Source of the DNA: Heligmosomoides polygyrus polygyrus
Taxonomy: Eukaryota > Nematoda > Chromadorea > Rhabditida > Heligmosomidae
DNA length: 64,000 nt
Direction of reading: 5' to 3'
NCBI GenBank assembly: GCA_947396885.1
Contig: OX377203.1
Span: 7,626,001 to 7,690,000, forward strand
This document shows positions 62,583 to 64,000 of this stretch, one piece after another. Every line of letters begins with the position of its first letter. Positions within the stretch are counted from its first letter, which is position 1. Under the pieces are notes generated by a model. That model saw only the letters and a list, made by a program, of their open reading frames with translations. It was not told where the DNA came from and searched no databases. The translations under genes were made by a program, and so were the position numbers.

Positions 62583-64000
62583 GTACGAATTCTTTGCTAT
62601 GGTGACTAGTTGTTTCTGTCGCTCCCATCGCGGACTATGAACAGACCCTCATGGACTGTAAAACTAACGAGTTGAGCATAGAGGTCACGCATTCTACTTC
62701 CAGAAGGCGTACACATGGACGCAATATGTAATTCCTAGAGCTCAGTAGTTACTGCTTCATAATGCATGACGCGAATGTGGACATCACTGACGGTGGAAGT
62801 ACGCCGACTAATCACAATGATTAAGAGCAGCGACCGAACACGCGTCATCCAATCAGGACACACCGACCCTACACGCTTCCTTTGAGAAGTACGCACTGAT
62901 TGGTCTAGTGACGATGTAGGCGAAATTATCGTCTAGCACTATTTATTCTTCAATTTCTACGTCTTCCAAGGTGCTTTAAAATGTTGTTATTCACCATCGC
63001 ACCAATAAGTTTCTTCTTTTTCTAATTCCTGTGGAGAATATCTCTAAACAACCGACCATACACGTCATCTCTGTGTGAGCCGACCGCTCGATGCGGCCTG
63101 CGGATTGGCTGGCGTCTTCCAACCTCCCAAATGCTGTCCACATTCGCGACAAGGCTCCTTTTCTGATTCGAATGCTTCACAAACTTCGCCAGGCGCGCTG
63201 TTGCAGTACCCAATGACGTTGAAGAACTGTTCACCACCTCACGCGCTAATGAAAATTCCGAAAACGATGCTGACCGTTACTTATGAGTGAGCTTCTCGCC
63301 TTCTTAACGACACGCTCTGATTGAGGCATGCTCTGATTCTGTAGCTAGGTCCCCGCTGTAGAATAAGTAGAATAGAAGTATCTGAATCACGTCCTAAAGA
63401 TCGAACACCATCGAGAGCCACTAGAAGAAACGGCGACCTTGAAGAGGCGGCGTGACATTCCTCATCGGTCGGTCGGTGGGTGGCCGCAGAAATTCATAAA
63501 CTCGCACGGTATCGATCTTTCAGAAGGGGTCGGACGGGTTCTGTAGGGCACGTGGAAACGGCAAAGCATCGCAGATCTCAGACGCTGTCCTTAGCTACCG
63601 TAGGACAATACGGCAGTCTCAGACGTTGCAGAGACTGCGCGCAATTTTGAGATTTTTCTTGAGTTCTTGCTCTCCTTCCTCTGATTTTGGGCCTTAGCTT
63701 TGGATTGTCTAAGTAGTGCTAAGACGCCCTCCAGCGCCGGTAAGACGCCAAGCTTTTGCGGAAGGAACACTGACATTTTGTCAGGAAGAAGCCGCAACAT
63801 CTTCAGATACTTCGGAGGCTTCTGGGTTCCGGAAGGACTCACAGATGTTCCAGCACATGTGGCGAAGGCAACGGAAGGAAACGTGGTCAGAGACCTACAT
63901 AGTGCTAAAGCTGGTTAAACCGTCTAAGGACATCGTGTTCCTTGTCCACATGTTTGACTACACTGTTCTTTCCTTAGGAACACTCGTCGAAAATTAGGTG
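62583..64000. other. no gene recognised
   Basis: CCAATCAG at 62850 and GATTGG at 62898 and 63103 occur near ACCGA(C/A)CA(C/T)ACACG words. Open frames at 63591-63997 on both strands are unrecognised. GCATTCTACTTCCAGAAG at 62691 is a SINE tail scrap. Confidence 0.35.

Noticed and set aside
63591..63997. Host gene at the right edge of the window
   Set aside because: Overlapping frames on both strands of similar length, no recognised motif, and the region is cut by the window end.

Overview
The window is eukaryotic genomic DNA, almost certainly from a rhabditid/strongylid (clade V) nematode. The strongest evidence is one real gene, the labial/Hox1 homeobox gene ceh-13 on the minus strand. It can be reconstructed as four exons with nematode-type splice sites (TTTCAG acceptors, GTAGGT/GTACGT/GTAAGC donors) and encodes 181 residues. 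The transposon content fits the same placement: several mariner lineages, Tc-type elements, RTE-clade LINEs and a very abundant tRNA-derived SINE. The long intron and high repeat load suggest a parasitic strongylid such as a hookworm-type genome rather than a compact Caenorhabditis genome. That last step is inference.

Region 1 to 38 kb is a transposon graveyard with no convincing complete host gene. In order it holds a nearly intact mariner (family A), a Tc-type transposon, two fold-back elements (Tc1-derived and mariner-derived), a diverged ~240-bp tandem repeat rich in ATCGAT motifs (8.4-10.5 kb), a broken RTE LINE, more mariners (families D, A, B, A, B), an RTE tail, and a three-level nest at 34.2-36.7 kb (mariner containing a hAT-type element containing a SINE). 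About 30 SINE copies or tails are scattered throughout.

Region 39.1 to 49.5 kb is the ceh-13 locus. Exon 1 and the hexapeptide exon lie at 49.0-49.5 kb and the two homeobox exons at 39.1-39.5 kb. They are separated by a 9.48-kb intron. The intron contains a three-part higher-order repeat (about 40.0-43.2 kb), a 5'-truncated LINE with a perfect 11-bp target duplication, two MITEs and two tRNA-like elements. CpG-rich sequence just upstream of the start codon (49.5-49.8 kb) is the likely promoter region.

Region 50 to 64 kb is again repeat-rich: a fold-back element bounded by 19-bp direct repeats, a decayed mariner, a Tc-type transposon split by a SINE with matching target duplications, a SINE split by a nested-palindrome MITE, several more SINEs and MITEs, and a 1-kb fold-back element. 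Two open stretches (18.4-18.75 kb minus, 52.14-52.52 kb plus) read like host exons but cannot be identified.

There is no operon, CRISPR array or prokaryotic system here. The transposases all look dead or damaged. The SINEs and the intronic LINE, by contrast, show intact target duplications and look young.
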